From Trichomonas vaginalis G3 (taxonomy: Eukaryota > Parabasalia > Trichomonadida > Trichomonadidae): 64,000 nucleotides of DNA. Shown here in pieces: positions 1 through 9,755 of this stretch; position 1 is the stretch's first letter; each line of letters opens with the position of its first letter. The translations under genes and the position numbers were made by a program. The notes under the pieces are model-generated. The model worked only from the letters and a program-made list of their open reading frames with translations, had not been told where the DNA came from and did not search any database. Location: contig NC_067203.1 of the NCBI RefSeq assembly GCF_026262505.1, positions 6,200,001 to 6,264,000 of the forward strand, in the 5' to 3' direction.

Positions 1-204
1 ATAATTTTCTCCTGATGTATAATTATATTGAAGTGCTTTTAAAATGATCTCGGTGAGTTGGCTTTTGGTAAGTTGATATTTCGAAATCAAAACATTTGTG
101 ATGATATCACACATGCATTCAACAGATTCATTGGACTTTATATGAAAAAGCTTTTCAAATGCTCCAATAAAGTCCGAGTATGGCTTAGCATAGTCAGAAC
201 TCAT
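1..204 (-). pseudogene. N-terminal fragment of a trichomonad ankyrin-family gene, runs off left edge
   Basis: On the minus strand an ATG at 204 opens MSSDYAKPYSDFIGAFEKLF. After a shift of frame near 140-146 it continues as HIKSNESVECMCDIITNVL and SKYQLTKSQLTEIILKAL to the window edge. The style, a short polar N-terminus followed by helical segments, resembles the N-terminal halves of the large trichomonad ankyrin/DUF3447 families, which is inference. The frame change near codon 20 argues for a pseudogene, although a sequencing error cannot be excluded. The rest of the gene lies outside the window. Confidence 0.45.
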
Positions 205-1089
205 TTTTTTTATATTTTGATCGTTTGCAAGCATTCAAATTTTGAATCTCAGATTTGTTGATGATAGTATACACCATTAAAACCTTAACTGACCAAAATC
301 ATGAAAATCTATTTCCTCCAAAATTCTTCCAAAAAAAACTCGAATTTTCACCTTATTTCTTTGATCAAAAGGACAATATACCCTTTGTAAGCTTATTTAT
401 CGATATTAATAATGTAATTATTAATGTGACAAATTTGTGGTGGTTTTTACGGTTTGGCTCCACATATTTTTGATTGTTTAGGTCATAGTATGTACTAATA
501 AAGGTTCTTATTAATATGCTATGGGGATAAAGATGAGTCTTGCTGTCATTGATGATAACAACGCACTTTTGCTGAGCATATTAAAAGAACCTATTTAAAA
601 AAACAAAACTAACACACAGAATATTCATTTTAGATTAACTCTAAAACTCTAATTTAGAAGTCCCTTCAAAATTAAATCTACAAAAGTATTTTTAATTTGA
701 TTTTCAATTGAATTCAACTCCCTTCCATAACATGAATAAAAATTATTCTTTAAATACTTAATTATCTTTTTCCTTTTTTACAGATCCTATAAAGTTCATC
801 CTAATGCTAATTTGTAATAGGCCACCATATTTTAATCATTTTAGGGCCTATTATGATCATAAACAATACCTATTTTGAACCACCAGAGTTCAAATGTATT
901 ACATTCAGATTTTATTGCATTTGCACAAATAATTTTAAGATATTTCGAGATTTGTCGAATTTTCTTACTAAAACACCCCGATACTATAAAACTTTATGCG
1001 TAAAGGATGCAATTTGCAGTATCAATGTTCTGAATATGACATTTTTCTCCCTAATAACACAGTTTCCAATTCTCTAATATTCATAAAAA
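205..1089. other. AT-rich intergenic stretch, no convincing gene
   Basis: Short open frames on the plus strand (around 255-473 and 853-1077) have no recognisable domain, no clear Inr before an ATG and AT-driven composition, so I do not call them genes. The only structured signal is the intron-like pair at 488-619, listed separately. Confidence 0.5.
488..619 (+). other. Intron-like signal pair: GTATGT ... ACTAACACACAG
   Basis: GTATGT at 488-493 and ACTAACACACAG at 608-619 enclose 132 bases. Known T. vaginalis spliceosomal introns use GTATGT-type 5' sites and a fused branch point/3' site matching ACTAACACACAG, with lengths of tens to about 200 bases, so size and both motifs fit. However, the frames on either side are short and stop-rich and I cannot find a coding gene around it. 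It may be an intron of a non-coding RNA, a relic of a decayed gene, or chance. Confidence 0.4.
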
Positions 1090-2106
1090 GTGACAGTTTT
1101 AAAAATTTTATTTCTATTAGGTTTCGTAATCCAAAATTCATTAAACAGCGACAATTTCGAGTCGCTGAAGCAATCAGGAAAACCACTGGTTGTCAGGTTT
1201 AGTTCAGAACATTTCAAAAACAGCGTCAGATTGAATTTCGATTGGGAGACATTTTCTGAACAGTACAGAGATATTCCAAATGTAACGATAGCTTACATCA
1301 ACTGCGGAAAGTACAGACGCTTGTGTTTGAAAGAGAATGAATGGGAACCACCAGCAATTCATTTATATATGAATAACCAAGTACATATTTATGATGGTGG
1401 TATGTCACACGATTCACTTAATGCATGGCTAGCAAATAAAACCGGATTAATTGGAAATTCGGTTCAATCAAACTTATTATCACCAAATAACAAGACATGG
1501 CATCAATTATTCAACCAGAAATCATGCATATTTACACTATTTTATGAAGATAAATTCAAAGAAAAAGAAGAACTTTTGAATGAAATGAAAATCACTGCAG
1601 ATGCATTTCAAAGAGAAAAAGACGTTGCTGTTTGCGAAATTAACATACACAAATTCAGATCTTTCTTCTTTGATTTTAAAATCAGAAAAACTCCAAGATT
1701 TCAGTTAAATGTTAACAATGAAGAGATTCTTTATGAAGGACATCGCAATGCGAAGGATATGGTTAGCTTTATAAACAGCTACTGCGATAAAATGAGAACA
1801 GAAAAAGGAACATTAAACCAAAATGCAGGAATTATTGAAGAATTCCAGCCAACAGTTATAGAATTTTTGAAATCACCATCAGAAAAACAATTGAAGAGCT
1901 TATTGACTAAAGAATCCGCAAATGTTTACATTGATATCATGAAATCTATCCTTGATCATGATGTTAACTGGATTTACAAGGAATCAGAACGTCTCCAACA
2001 CGAGTTTGATGCTCTTCCTTCTGGAAGTATTCCTTCTGATGACGAAATCATCAGGTTTAATGTTATTTCAGAATTTATTTCGCTCAAAGAGGATAATAAG
2101 CTTTAA
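1090..2106 (+). CDS. PDI-family protein: two thioredoxin folds without CxxC plus ERp29-like C-terminal domain
   Basis: The 338-residue frame starts with a signal-peptide-like stretch (VLKILFLLGFVIQ). Residues about 20-115 follow a thioredoxin/PDI fold: KPLVVRFSS, then NVTIAYINC, PPAIHLYM and IYDGGMSHDSLNAWL. The usual WCxxC site is replaced by SSEHFKNS, so this domain should be redox-inactive. Residues about 125-235 look like a second, degenerate thioredoxin fold. Residues about 250-338 resemble the helical ERp29/D-type C-terminal domain (YIDIMKSILDHD, ESERLQHEF). A role as an ER chaperone or escort factor is inference. The frame begins with GTG at 1090 after an in-frame TAA, where a eukaryotic gene should have ATG, and the next in-frame ATG is about 90 codons on, inside the first domain. 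So the start codon is mutated, non-canonical or mis-sequenced. No clear KDEL-type end is seen (it ends EDNKL). Confidence 0.7.
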   Translation: MTVLKILFLLGFVIQNSLNSDNFESLKQSGKPLVVRFSSEHFKNSVRLNFDWETFSEQYRDIPNVTIAYINCGKYRRLCLKENEWEPPAIHLYMNNQVHIYDGGMSHDSLNAWLANKTGLIGNSVQSNLLSPNNKTWHQLFNQKSCIFTLFYEDKFKEKEELLNEMKITADAFQREKDVAVCEINIHKFRSFFFDFKIRKTPRFQLNVNNEEILYEGHRNAKDMVSFINSYCDKMRTEKGTLNQNAGIIEEFQPTVIEFLKSPSEKQLKSLLTKESANVYIDIMKSILDHDVNWIYKESERLQHEFDALPSGSIPSDDEIIRFNVISEFISLKEDNKL

Positions 2107-2377
2107 ATAATAATAGATTTTGTTTCCCACAGTATTGCATCATTCAATTGATGCAATATTGCCAAAATTTGTTTTTATGTTTTAAAATATATCTGTTTAT
2201 TCTTGAAAATTACTTATTTTATTCATTTTTATGCATTTTTCTAGTTAGTAAAAGCAAATATTGAATTCTCATCACAGATTTGGCTCTAGACAACAAAATA
2301 TAAGATAAATAAGTTAAAAATGACAGCAATAAATACAGTTGTCAAATACATTCAGGTCAATTTATTTATAAAATTTC

Positions 2378-3769
2378 ATGGATGATGAAGATCCTTTCGA
2401 TCTCGATAAAATTACTAATGAGCGAAAGGAGGAAGTACTTTCAGCAACTTATTATGACTACAACCAATTAAATTTTATAGATTCACTTCATAAAACAGCA
2501 AATAATTTGTATATCGATTTTTCTAATGATGTTATCAACTCAAGTGACCAAAATCAAGAATTAATGTTTCTTGCACACCAAATTTCTTCGGCTGATAAAG
2601 ATTTAATCAAAAGTATAATCTCACCAGAAATATTAATCTATTTATATAACGCATTTATGGCTTCTTCACCAAACGATGCACGATTGCCATTTATAAGTTA
2701 CATAATATATTACGCTCTTCTTAATGTAGATGAAATAGATATTTTTATGACCCCAGAATTCATTGAAAAGATATTTACTTTAAACAAGAATGTTTCACAA
2801 GATGTTAGAGACAATATAGAACACATATTTGCATTTCTAAATTACCGGTATAATTTTAGCCAAAATTGCCCTCCAGAAATCGCATTTGAATATATCAAGG
2901 CTATTACAAATCCTATTGTTCAAGCTTGTTGCTATAGCAATCTTAATCAAAGGAACAATAAATTCCAACCAGATGAACTACTTTCGCTAATAGATTTCGG
3001 ATTTGCTATTCTTTCAAATAGCAATGATGACAAGACAAGTGATACAATACTTGCAGGCTTGGCAATCAATCTTTCAGAATTAGATAATATTTCTCCTTAT
3101 CGTGGCGCCGAAGCTATTGTTTTACTTAATCAATCTGATTCTATAGGCAAGATATTATATTTGCTTCAAACAAAAACGGCTTCTTTTAATGCAGCAGCAG
3201 TAATTTATTTTCTCATGAAATTTGGCTTCAAATCACCAGAGTTTATTGATGATTTATTGAATATAATTCAAAATTCATTAGAACATCCAGATAATGTCGA
3301 AATTTTGGAAAGTATTCTCAAATTATACTCAAAAATCATCAAATTCAATGATATTCCAGTGAAGACAGAGCATTTCGATATGTTTGAAGATGTGTACTAT
3401 GAATCCCCTCTCAAATTGAAGAACCAAATTCTGAATCTTTTGCAATCTTTCATAGAAAGGGATGGAAAGCAATTTAGTCTATGTTTTTCAAATGAATTCA
3501 TAAAAGAAATTTTAGATACTGCAATAAATTGTCCAGATAATAGTGCAAAGTATCCATTAGACTTATTATCAGCTCTTTTTTTAATTAATCATCCATCAAT
3601 TCGTGATTTGCGTGATACAGAAGAATTATATTCCCTGCAAGATCGAATTCATGAAATTAAACAATCATATTATTACGGAGAGTTAAATAAGAGTGCTGAT
3701 AAATGCTTGATTGCATTAGATACATTTATTGACAGTATTAGGTCCTACAACTCGGATTTATCTGATTAA
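2378..3769 (+). CDS. Conserved-looking hypothetical protein, all-helical (ARM/HEAT-like solenoid suspected)
   Basis: The 463-residue frame starts at an ATG set in TTTCATGG, a context common for trichomonad starts. The N-terminus is acidic (MDDEDPFDLDK). The rest is a run of amphipathic helices with Leu/Ile spacing and few Gly or Pro, for example EILIYLYNAFMASSPNDAR and ESILKLYSKIIKF, the texture of armadillo/HEAT-like solenoids. I see no catalytic motif, signal peptide or membrane segment. A scaffold role is a guess; the solenoid call rests only on sequence texture. It lies 271 bases downstream of the PDI-like gene on the same strand and is probably transcribed separately. Confidence 0.6.
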   Translation: MDDEDPFDLDKITNERKEEVLSATYYDYNQLNFIDSLHKTANNLYIDFSNDVINSSDQNQELMFLAHQISSADKDLIKSIISPEILIYLYNAFMASSPNDARLPFISYIIYYALLNVDEIDIFMTPEFIEKIFTLNKNVSQDVRDNIEHIFAFLNYRYNFSQNCPPEIAFEYIKAITNPIVQACCYSNLNQRNNKFQPDELLSLIDFGFAILSNSNDDKTSDTILAGLAINLSELDNISPYRGAEAIVLLNQSDSIGKILYLLQTKTASFNAAAVIYFLMKFGFKSPEFIDDLLNIIQNSLEHPDNVEILESILKLYSKIIKFNDIPVKTEHFDMFEDVYYESPLKLKNQILNLLQSFIERDGKQFSLCFSNEFIKEILDTAINCPDNSAKYPLDLLSALFLINHPSIRDLRDTEELYSLQDRIHEIKQSYYYGELNKSADKCLIALDTFIDSIRSYNSDLSD

Positions 3770-3931
3770 TATCAATTTTTTTTTCTCTCTCTGATATAAT
3801 AAATATAGATGTTTATTAACTATTATTAATGTAGAATAACAGTATTAACTTTTATAAATAGGTCATCATAGGATATGTATCACTCTTTGAAAGTAATCTC
3901 AGCTCCTTATGTTTAAATAGATATCTTTCTA
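3770..3931. other. Short spacer before ankyrin relic
   Basis: AT-rich 3' flank of the solenoid-like gene; nothing recognisable. Confidence 0.5.
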
Positions 3932-4363
3932 ATGGAGTAAACATCAATGAAAAAAATAAAAATGGATATACTGCTCTTTAATTCGCAACAATGAATGATA
4001 GTAAAGGAACTATTGAAATTTTGCCTGGAGCAAACATCAATGAAAAAGATAAAAATGGATATACTGCTCTTTAATTCGCAACAATGAATGATAGTAAAGG
4101 AACTATTGAAATTTTGCCTGGAGCAAACATCAATGAAAAAGATAAAAATGGATATACTGCTCTTTAATTCGCAACAATGAATGATAGTAAAGGAACTATT
4201 GAAATTTTGCCTGGAGCAAGCATCAATGAAAAAGATAAAAAAGGTCCTTCATATTGCTCTAACAAACCAAAAGTATGCAGCAACAGATCTTCTTCTTTCC
4301 CTTATTTGAAATATCAAAATCCTGAATTATCAAAGGTCCACTTACGTAAAGTCCTTTCATGAG
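3932..4363 (+). pseudogene. Dead ankyrin-repeat gene with a stop-containing repeat amplified in tandem (93-bp period)
   Basis: The sequence encodes ankyrin-type text (GANINEKDKNGYTAL, then FATMNDSKGTIEILP) as near-identical copies with a 93-base period: AATTCGCA recurs at 3980, 4073 and 4166. One unit is 31 codons against the usual 33 of an ankyrin repeat. Each copy has TAA directly after TAL, at the point where H or Q starts the first helix. After about 4236 the text changes and keeps ankyrin flavour in another frame (LHIALTNQKYAATDLLLSL). Because the same stop sits in every copy, the repeat was probably multiplied or homogenised after inactivation. The units resemble the ankyrin repeats of the 14973-16385 gene. 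Confidence 0.7.
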
Positions 4364-4559
4364 CCTTGTAGTGGATTTTCGGCCTTGTAGTGTCGATTTT
4401 ATGGCGATGTAAACCTCTTGATGACACTGTAAAGTTGTATTTTACATGACATTTTTCTGGTTTACCCATGACATCCTTTCAATTTTTTTGATCATTAAAA
4501 TATAGACAAGATTAGAAAAAAAAGCTAATTTAAAACATAAAATAAATATAACCTAGTGA

Positions 4560-7500
4560 TTACTTCCTCTTAGAATTAGATTTCCTTGGCTTTGGAGGTT
4601 CTTCATCTGAATCAGAATCTAATAATTTCCTTTTTGGAGTCGATTTCTTTGGCTTAGGTGGTTCATCATCATCAGAACTAATTAATGGTTTCTTTGGAGC
4701 CGATTTCTTTGGCTTTGGAAGTTCTTCTTCCGAATCAGAATCCAATAATTTTCTCTTTGGTGCTGATTTCTTAGGTTTTGGAGGCTCATCATCATCTGAG
4801 CTAATTAATGACTTCTTAGGAGTAGACTTCTTTGGCTTTGGAGGTTCTTCGTCATCAGAATCCAATAATTTTCTCTTCGGAGCCGATTTCTTTGGTTTCG
4901 GAGGTTCGTCATCATCAGAACTAACTATTGGCTTCTTCGAATTTGATTTCTTTGGCTTTATTTCCTCTTCATCTGAATCAAGATTTTTCTTTTTCGGCGT
5001 AGACTTCTTTGGCTTTGGTGGCTCATCATCATCCGAGCTAAACAACTCTTTCTTCGAATTAAATTTCTTCGGTTTCGGTGATTCATCGTCTGAATCAAGA
5101 ATTCTTTTCTTTGGAGTCGACTTCTTTGGTTTTGGCTCCTCTTCTTCATCATCAGAGTCTTCTAGTCTTCTCTTTGGTTTCCTTTCTTGTTCAATGCTTC
5201 TCTTCTTTGGAGATTTCTTTGGAATTTCTTCTTCTTCAGGTTCATCATCGTCATCCAGCTTCAATTTTCTCTTCGGAGTATTGGACTTCTTTGGTTTCAC
5301 CTGTATTTCATCTTCGCTCTCTGAATCAGGTTTAAGGGACCTCTTTTTTGTCACTTTTTGTCCGAAAACTTTTTCATCATTGATATCAAAGTTTTTAGAC
5401 TTAATAACATCATCTTCATCAGAATCATCAGAGCTTACTATGATCACAGGTTGTTCCTTTTGATCAGGTTCGATGAAAGCAACTCTTGAATGTGGCGGAT
5501 TACTTGTTTTGTTGCTAATTACCTCTGGCTCCTTGTTTTCAACGATCAATGGCATTGTTCCTGGCAATGTAATGACCTGTGTCATTATTTCTGGTGCTTC
5601 GAAGGCGGAAACGTCTTCTTCAATGACATATCTCATTGAATCTGTTTCGTAAACGGCCATTTCACCAATATCTATCTCCGTAATGTCGCCACCATCCTCG
5701 ACAACCTCTCCTTCATGTTGGTACGGCAATGGGAGATTGAATTCCTTGCAAACGGCCGAATGTTTCGAACCGTTTTTGAATTTTCGGGATAAATAAGCGA
5801 CATCTTCTGTTTCCAAGTACGGACAACCGAGTCCAAGTCTTCTGCGGCGTGCATAGACTGCGTTGAGTGCTGATGATTGGAGTTCTGTTAACTGCCTGAT
5901 CGTTGCCTTGTTCTTTTTAGATAATTCAATTGTCGCAAGCATATCTGACATGGAGAACTGGAATTCAACGAGCGCTGGTGCTGAAACAACTGCATCTGCA
6001 AGCTCCATCCAGATTTGGATACCTCTTAAACCGTTATCTGTGATATCGAAATGTTTCAGTGTAGGAATGGCTCGGAGAGCGCCAACAGCAAGGGATACAC
6101 CTCTATCACCAAGTCCATTGTTGCTCAGATCAAGATATTTGAGCTTTCTGGCAGAAATTTGTTCGATAAGTGGATAAATGGCGGATTCTAGCTTCATTGT
6201 TGGGCCACCTTGGATAATAAGGTATTTAAGTGACTTGATCTCGATGATTCCTGGGAGAATGTTCAAGATATTTTCTGTCTTTGAAGAAAAGTTACGAGAA
6301 AGGGAAAGGCGCTTGAGTTTTGGCATCATTATTAATAATGGTAAGAAGTTCTTGAGGTCTGTTGCGTTCATTCCGTTCTCATCCAAAATAATTGATCTCC
6401 ATTTTTCGAGATTGCTATCAAGGAAGGCTCCGAACATCGGCATGAGTGCAGCTCCATGTATTGCGAGGTTGCTGAGGTTCAAATCGAATCTCTTCAGGTT
6501 ATCATTTTCAGCAATAGCTTCAATTACATGGGTAATGCTCTTTGGAGCCAATCCAGTACCGCTAATATCAAGCATCTCCAAGGTCTTGGACTCTCTGATG
6601 AATTCAAGTAAGTCTTCAAGGGCTGCAAGGTTAATTTGGGTTCCAGAGAGGGTTAAATGGGTCAGAGGAGGTGCGTAACGGCGGATAAGGCTCAGAATTG
6701 CCTGACCACTGTTGGCAATTCCACCCAAATCGAGTTTCTTCAGCTCATCGCTTTGACAATCGAGCCATTTATCAAATGAGGCCACACAGTCCTGGGAAAA
6801 CTCAGCGCCATGGATCTGGAGAACCTCCATAGAGCGTTGGAATGTGTTTGCTTCGAGAGCTTTGAATAATTCGTTTGTTTGGTTCGCTTTTATGCCGCAA
6901 TTATTAAGGGAAAGGACTCTGATCGGTTCCTTTTGTGCAGAAACAATGACTGGGAAGAAGTCAAAGTCAGTAATTTTATTTTGATCTAAACACCAGTAAG
7001 CGACAGGTAATTCTCTGTTTGCTTTGAGAGCTTCTGATATCTGTTTCATACCTTGCGTGATTTGGCAATTTACGAAGTAAAGAATCTTAATTGAAGTACT
7101 TTTTGAAATAATATCAGCAATTCCTGTGAAAAGCTCAGGCTGAGAAACATTTACGCAGCAGAAACCTGATGTGAACTTCATATAGTCAACAGCTTTCAAA
7201 ACAGGCAAAAGATCTCTTCTATCAATAAAAAGATCAACAGGAAGTAATGAAATATCGAAAACTCCATTTCGAGCAAGAACCATTGAGTGAAGGAAACGAA
7301 CAGCTTCGTTTCTAAATGGTCTCATTTCCTTTGCACAAAGAGATGCGTATGCAAATTGGAATTTTTGCGAATTTGAAAGTGGTAATTTGATAGGTGGGAA
7401 GAGGGACATATCGTAAGAACGTAGCTCGCATGTTTCTTCTATTGTTAAATTGGAAAATACAATTTGATAGTTTCTGTAAAGAATTTGAGCAACACGGAGT

Positions 7501-7832
7501 GCTTCAGGTGCAGTAATAACAAGAGATGTATCTTCCGATTGTGCTAAAAGGTATTTTTCTTTTGAGTATGCGATTAAAATAATATCTGCTAGGTAAATTC
7601 TTGCCATTTTCTCGAGTTTTTTACCATTTTTCTTGTAGGCATAAAGAATGAATGGTGTGCAAACTACGTAACAATCTTTGTAAAGTGTCTTGAAGTTTCG
7701 AATATCAGATCTAAAGGCAATTAATATATTTTTATGGCCTTCAACTATTGCTCCCTTAACCATCTCGATTTCCTCAGGTGTCATTCGAGGATACCGCTCT
7801 GGTTCGGGAATATTCATCTTCATACGCTGCAT
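4560..7832 (-). CDS. Large LRR protein with PH-like N-terminus (CARMIL-like layout) and charged repeat tail
   Basis: The 1090-residue frame is intact. Residues about 25-135 (GHKNILIAFRSDIRNFK, FILYAYKKNGKK, MARIYLADIILIAYS) look like a PH-type domain. Residues about 230-660 contain long leucine-rich repeats of the ribonuclease-inhibitor style (LKKLDLGG, LEMLDISGTGL, LKYLDLSNNGL). PH followed by an LRR horseshoe is the order seen in CARMIL-type actin regulators, so a cytoskeletal role is plausible but unproven. From about residue 815 to the end runs a low-complexity tail of about a dozen units built on SDDDEPPKPKKSTPKRK, alternating acidic Ser-rich and basic Lys/Pro blocks, as in Nopp140-type or CK2-phosphorylated tails. 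The upstream region has long A/T runs. Open frames on the opposite strand here are shadows of the tail. Confidence 0.75.
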   Translation of the reverse strand: MQRMKMNIPEPERYPRMTPEEIEMVKGAIVEGHKNILIAFRSDIRNFKTLYKDCYVVCTPFILYAYKKNGKKLEKMARIYLADIILIAYSKEKYLLAQSEDTSLVITAPEALRVAQILYRNYQIVFSNLTIEETCELRSYDMSLFPPIKLPLSNSQKFQFAYASLCAKEMRPFRNEAVRFLHSMVLARNGVFDISLLPVDLFIDRRDLLPVLKAVDYMKFTSGFCCVNVSQPELFTGIADIISKSTSIKILYFVNCQITQGMKQISEALKANRELPVAYWCLDQNKITDFDFFPVIVSAQKEPIRVLSLNNCGIKANQTNELFKALEANTFQRSMEVLQIHGAEFSQDCVASFDKWLDCQSDELKKLDLGGIANSGQAILSLIRRYAPPLTHLTLSGTQINLAALEDLLEFIRESKTLEMLDISGTGLAPKSITHVIEAIAENDNLKRFDLNLSNLAIHGAALMPMFGAFLDSNLEKWRSIILDENGMNATDLKNFLPLLIMMPKLKRLSLSRNFSSKTENILNILPGIIEIKSLKYLIIQGGPTMKLESAIYPLIEQISARKLKYLDLSNNGLGDRGVSLAVGALRAIPTLKHFDITDNGLRGIQIWMELADAVVSAPALVEFQFSMSDMLATIELSKKNKATIRQLTELQSSALNAVYARRRRLGLGCPYLETEDVAYLSRKFKNGSKHSAVCKEFNLPLPYQHEGEVVEDGGDITEIDIGEMAVYETDSMRYVIEEDVSAFEAPEIMTQVITLPGTMPLIVENKEPEVISNKTSNPPHSRVAFIEPDQKEQPVIIVSSDDSDEDDVIKSKNFDINDEKVFGQKVTKKRSLKPDSESEDEIQVKPKKSNTPKRKLKLDDDDEPEEEEIPKKSPKKRSIEQERKPKRRLEDSDDEEEEPKPKKSTPKKRILDSDDESPKPKKFNSKKELFSSDDDEPPKPKKSTPKKKNLDSDEEEIKPKKSNSKKPIVSSDDDEPPKPKKSAPKRKLLDSDDEEPPKPKKSTPKKSLISSDDDEPPKPKKSAPKRKLLDSDSEEELPKPKKSAPKKPLISSDDDEPPKPKKSTPKRKLLDSDSDEEPPKPRKSNSKRK

Positions 7833-8331
7833 TTTTTTTTTAATTTATTGAAAATTTTTTTTGTTGTAAACTTTTTTTCACTAGAAATTATTCGTTACAT
7901 CTAAGAAAAAACAATATAATTCTAATATAGCATTCTTATAATTAGCTCGATTTAGATTTCCAATTTGGTGGTGATGCCTAGCAATTCTCCAAAATATTTT
8001 TCCTTTGAATACAATAAATACCGTCATTACTCTTGTCAAACACATTCAAATCTACTTATTGAACAATTGACTTTGGTTTCTTTTCCTCATTTTGAGTTAG
8101 GAATATTATTCTTAGTATAGGGCATATTATCGAGAGAAAAGCTAAGTTATTGAGACTAAATGCATAATATAGACTTTCACAAATATATTATAAAACCAAT
8201 TTCATTTGATAATTATTAAACAAAATTAAAGCAAACAAGCATACTAATTCTATAAGATAAGACTAGGGCAAAATTACTCTATGAATTAGATTTAATTTAA
8301 TATTATTATATAAAAAATCTTTATTATCTAT
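7833..8331. other. Intergenic spacer, no gene seen
   Basis: AT-rich 5' flank of the LRR gene and 3' flank of the IBD gene. No open frame, repeat or RNA motif stands out. Confidence 0.5.
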
Positions 8332-9264
8332 TTAGAAATCATCAAGTGGATCCCAATCTCTAACAGAAGGTAAAAATGCAGAATTAGAATGCGGCATTGT
8401 CTTATTATTTGACGGCATCTGCAAATCCCAATCAAATGTTGGTCCGTCAAATGCTGTAGCGGTATCATCCCATGTATCATTAGTATAATTAATAGTGGAA
8501 AAGCAATCCACTGACATTGAAGTAGCTAAGTCTGAATGATGATTTGTTTCTGGATCGAATGGGCTTCCTTCGTCCATATTTGGAAGATCAAGTTCGATTT
8601 GGCGTGGTTTTGTAGGTGGAGGAGGTCTGATCTGTTGAGGTACGTAAGGCTGCATCGGTTGAAATTGCTGGAGTGGCCTTGGCATGGCTTGAAATGGCGG
8701 TGGTGGAGAGATATTTTGAGCAGCTGGCCTTTTTTCATCATATAGATCATCATCTGTAATAGCTGGAAGCTGAACATGAGAAAATGAAGATAAGAAACAA
8801 AAATGAGCATCATTTGATGCAAAGCGTACAGTCCATTGTCTAAGAATATTCTGTTCATTCTGTAAAGAAGGCATTACTGCAACTACGCAACTTCGAGCTT
8901 TCGCTTTAGTTCTGAGTGCAACATAACCCATTTGCTGGAAGCTTCCATTGATGGAAGACTTACATCTACCAAGGAAATTTTTGAGCTGACGTGTATTGAC
9001 ACAGATAAAAGGTCCGGCGAAGCATACACCTACTAATACACTTCTTTCTTCTTGATGAACGTCACTTCTTTCGATGAATTTAAGCACTGTAATTAATTCC
9101 TTACGGAAAGTAACGATACGTCGATCTTTTGATGAAATTTTTTGCCCTTGAAGGAAATTTGATCGAAGTCGCATGAACTCAGTGCGATCTTCTGGTGATA
9201 GAACACTCCAATAACTTGGAGGAAGTGATATTTCTTGATTCCGCATAGATAGATGGGGTTCCAT
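8332..9264 (-). CDS. Initiator-binding-domain (IBD) transcription factor, IBP39 family
   Basis: Residues about 12-125 match the trichomonad IBD winged-helix domain: LPPSYWSVLSPEDRTEFMRLR, VCFAGPFICVNTRQLKNFLG and the hallmark helix KSSINGSFQQMGY at about residues 102-114. In T. vaginalis IBP39 this domain binds the Inr promoter element and the C-terminal part contacts RNA polymerase II. Here the remainder (about residues 160-310) is rich in Pro, Gln and Asp (PPPFQAMPRPLQQFQPMQ), typical of an activation or interaction tail. I therefore call it an IBD-family factor rather than IBP39 itself. A second in-frame Met at residue 7 could be the start. The 491-base spacer to the next gene upstream is divergent. 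Confidence 0.85.
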   Translation of the reverse strand: MEPHLSMRNQEISLPPSYWSVLSPEDRTEFMRLRSNFLQGQKISSKDRRIVTFRKELITVLKFIERSDVHQEERSVLVGVCFAGPFICVNTRQLKNFLGRCKSSINGSFQQMGYVALRTKAKARSCVVAVMPSLQNEQNILRQWTVRFASNDAHFCFLSSFSHVQLPAITDDDLYDEKRPAAQNISPPPPFQAMPRPLQQFQPMQPYVPQQIRPPPPTKPRQIELDLPNMDEGSPFDPETNHHSDLATSMSVDCFSTINYTNDTWDDTATAFDGPTFDWDLQMPSNNKTMPHSNSAFLPSVRDWDPLDDF

Positions 9265-9755
9265 TTACTTTCTTCGAAATTGAATCAAACTGCAATTTAT
9301 AATCGTTACTAATATGTTGTATTATAACAAGCAGTAAAGATATAAAAATAAAATCTTTCTATCGTCTCCAAAATTGAATTGATATCGATAAAGGACAATA
9401 GGAAATTTCACATCATTCCCCCAAAATTTTGATTAAATATTTGGCGTTTATAATTTATTGAAATCGTACTGTCTAAACATAACTAAATCTAATGGCAGAA
9501 AGGGTTTTGCAAATAAATCATTTTTCAATATTGGACGGTAATTTCTAAATATTTCTTATCGATAACAGATACCTTGGTTCATTCCATTCTCATTGACCGG
9601 ACCAATAGAATCATACCGAACAGGACAATTTAATTTTTATCAATTTTCAAACATCGAAATTTTTGAAAATTATCTTTTCTTTTATAATTCTTTGAGATAA
9701 AAGAGTAGCACAAAGAAAATTATATCTATTATTAATTATTAGAACATTTTTTTAA
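9265..9755. promoter_or_regulatory. Divergent intergenic region between IBD gene and small coiled-coil gene
   Basis: Both neighbours are transcribed away from this spacer, so it should hold two promoters. A TCAATTTC on the minus strand just before the IBD ATG is a possible weak Inr. Nothing else specific is seen. Confidence 0.35.

Noticed and set aside
853-1077. Plus-strand 74-residue frame
   Set aside because: Phe/Cys/Ile-rich composition of AT-rich DNA, no Inr and no conservation visible.
5078-5463. Plus-strand Ser/Phe-rich frames
   Set aside because: Antisense shadows of the Ser/Asp/Lys repeat tail of the LRR gene.
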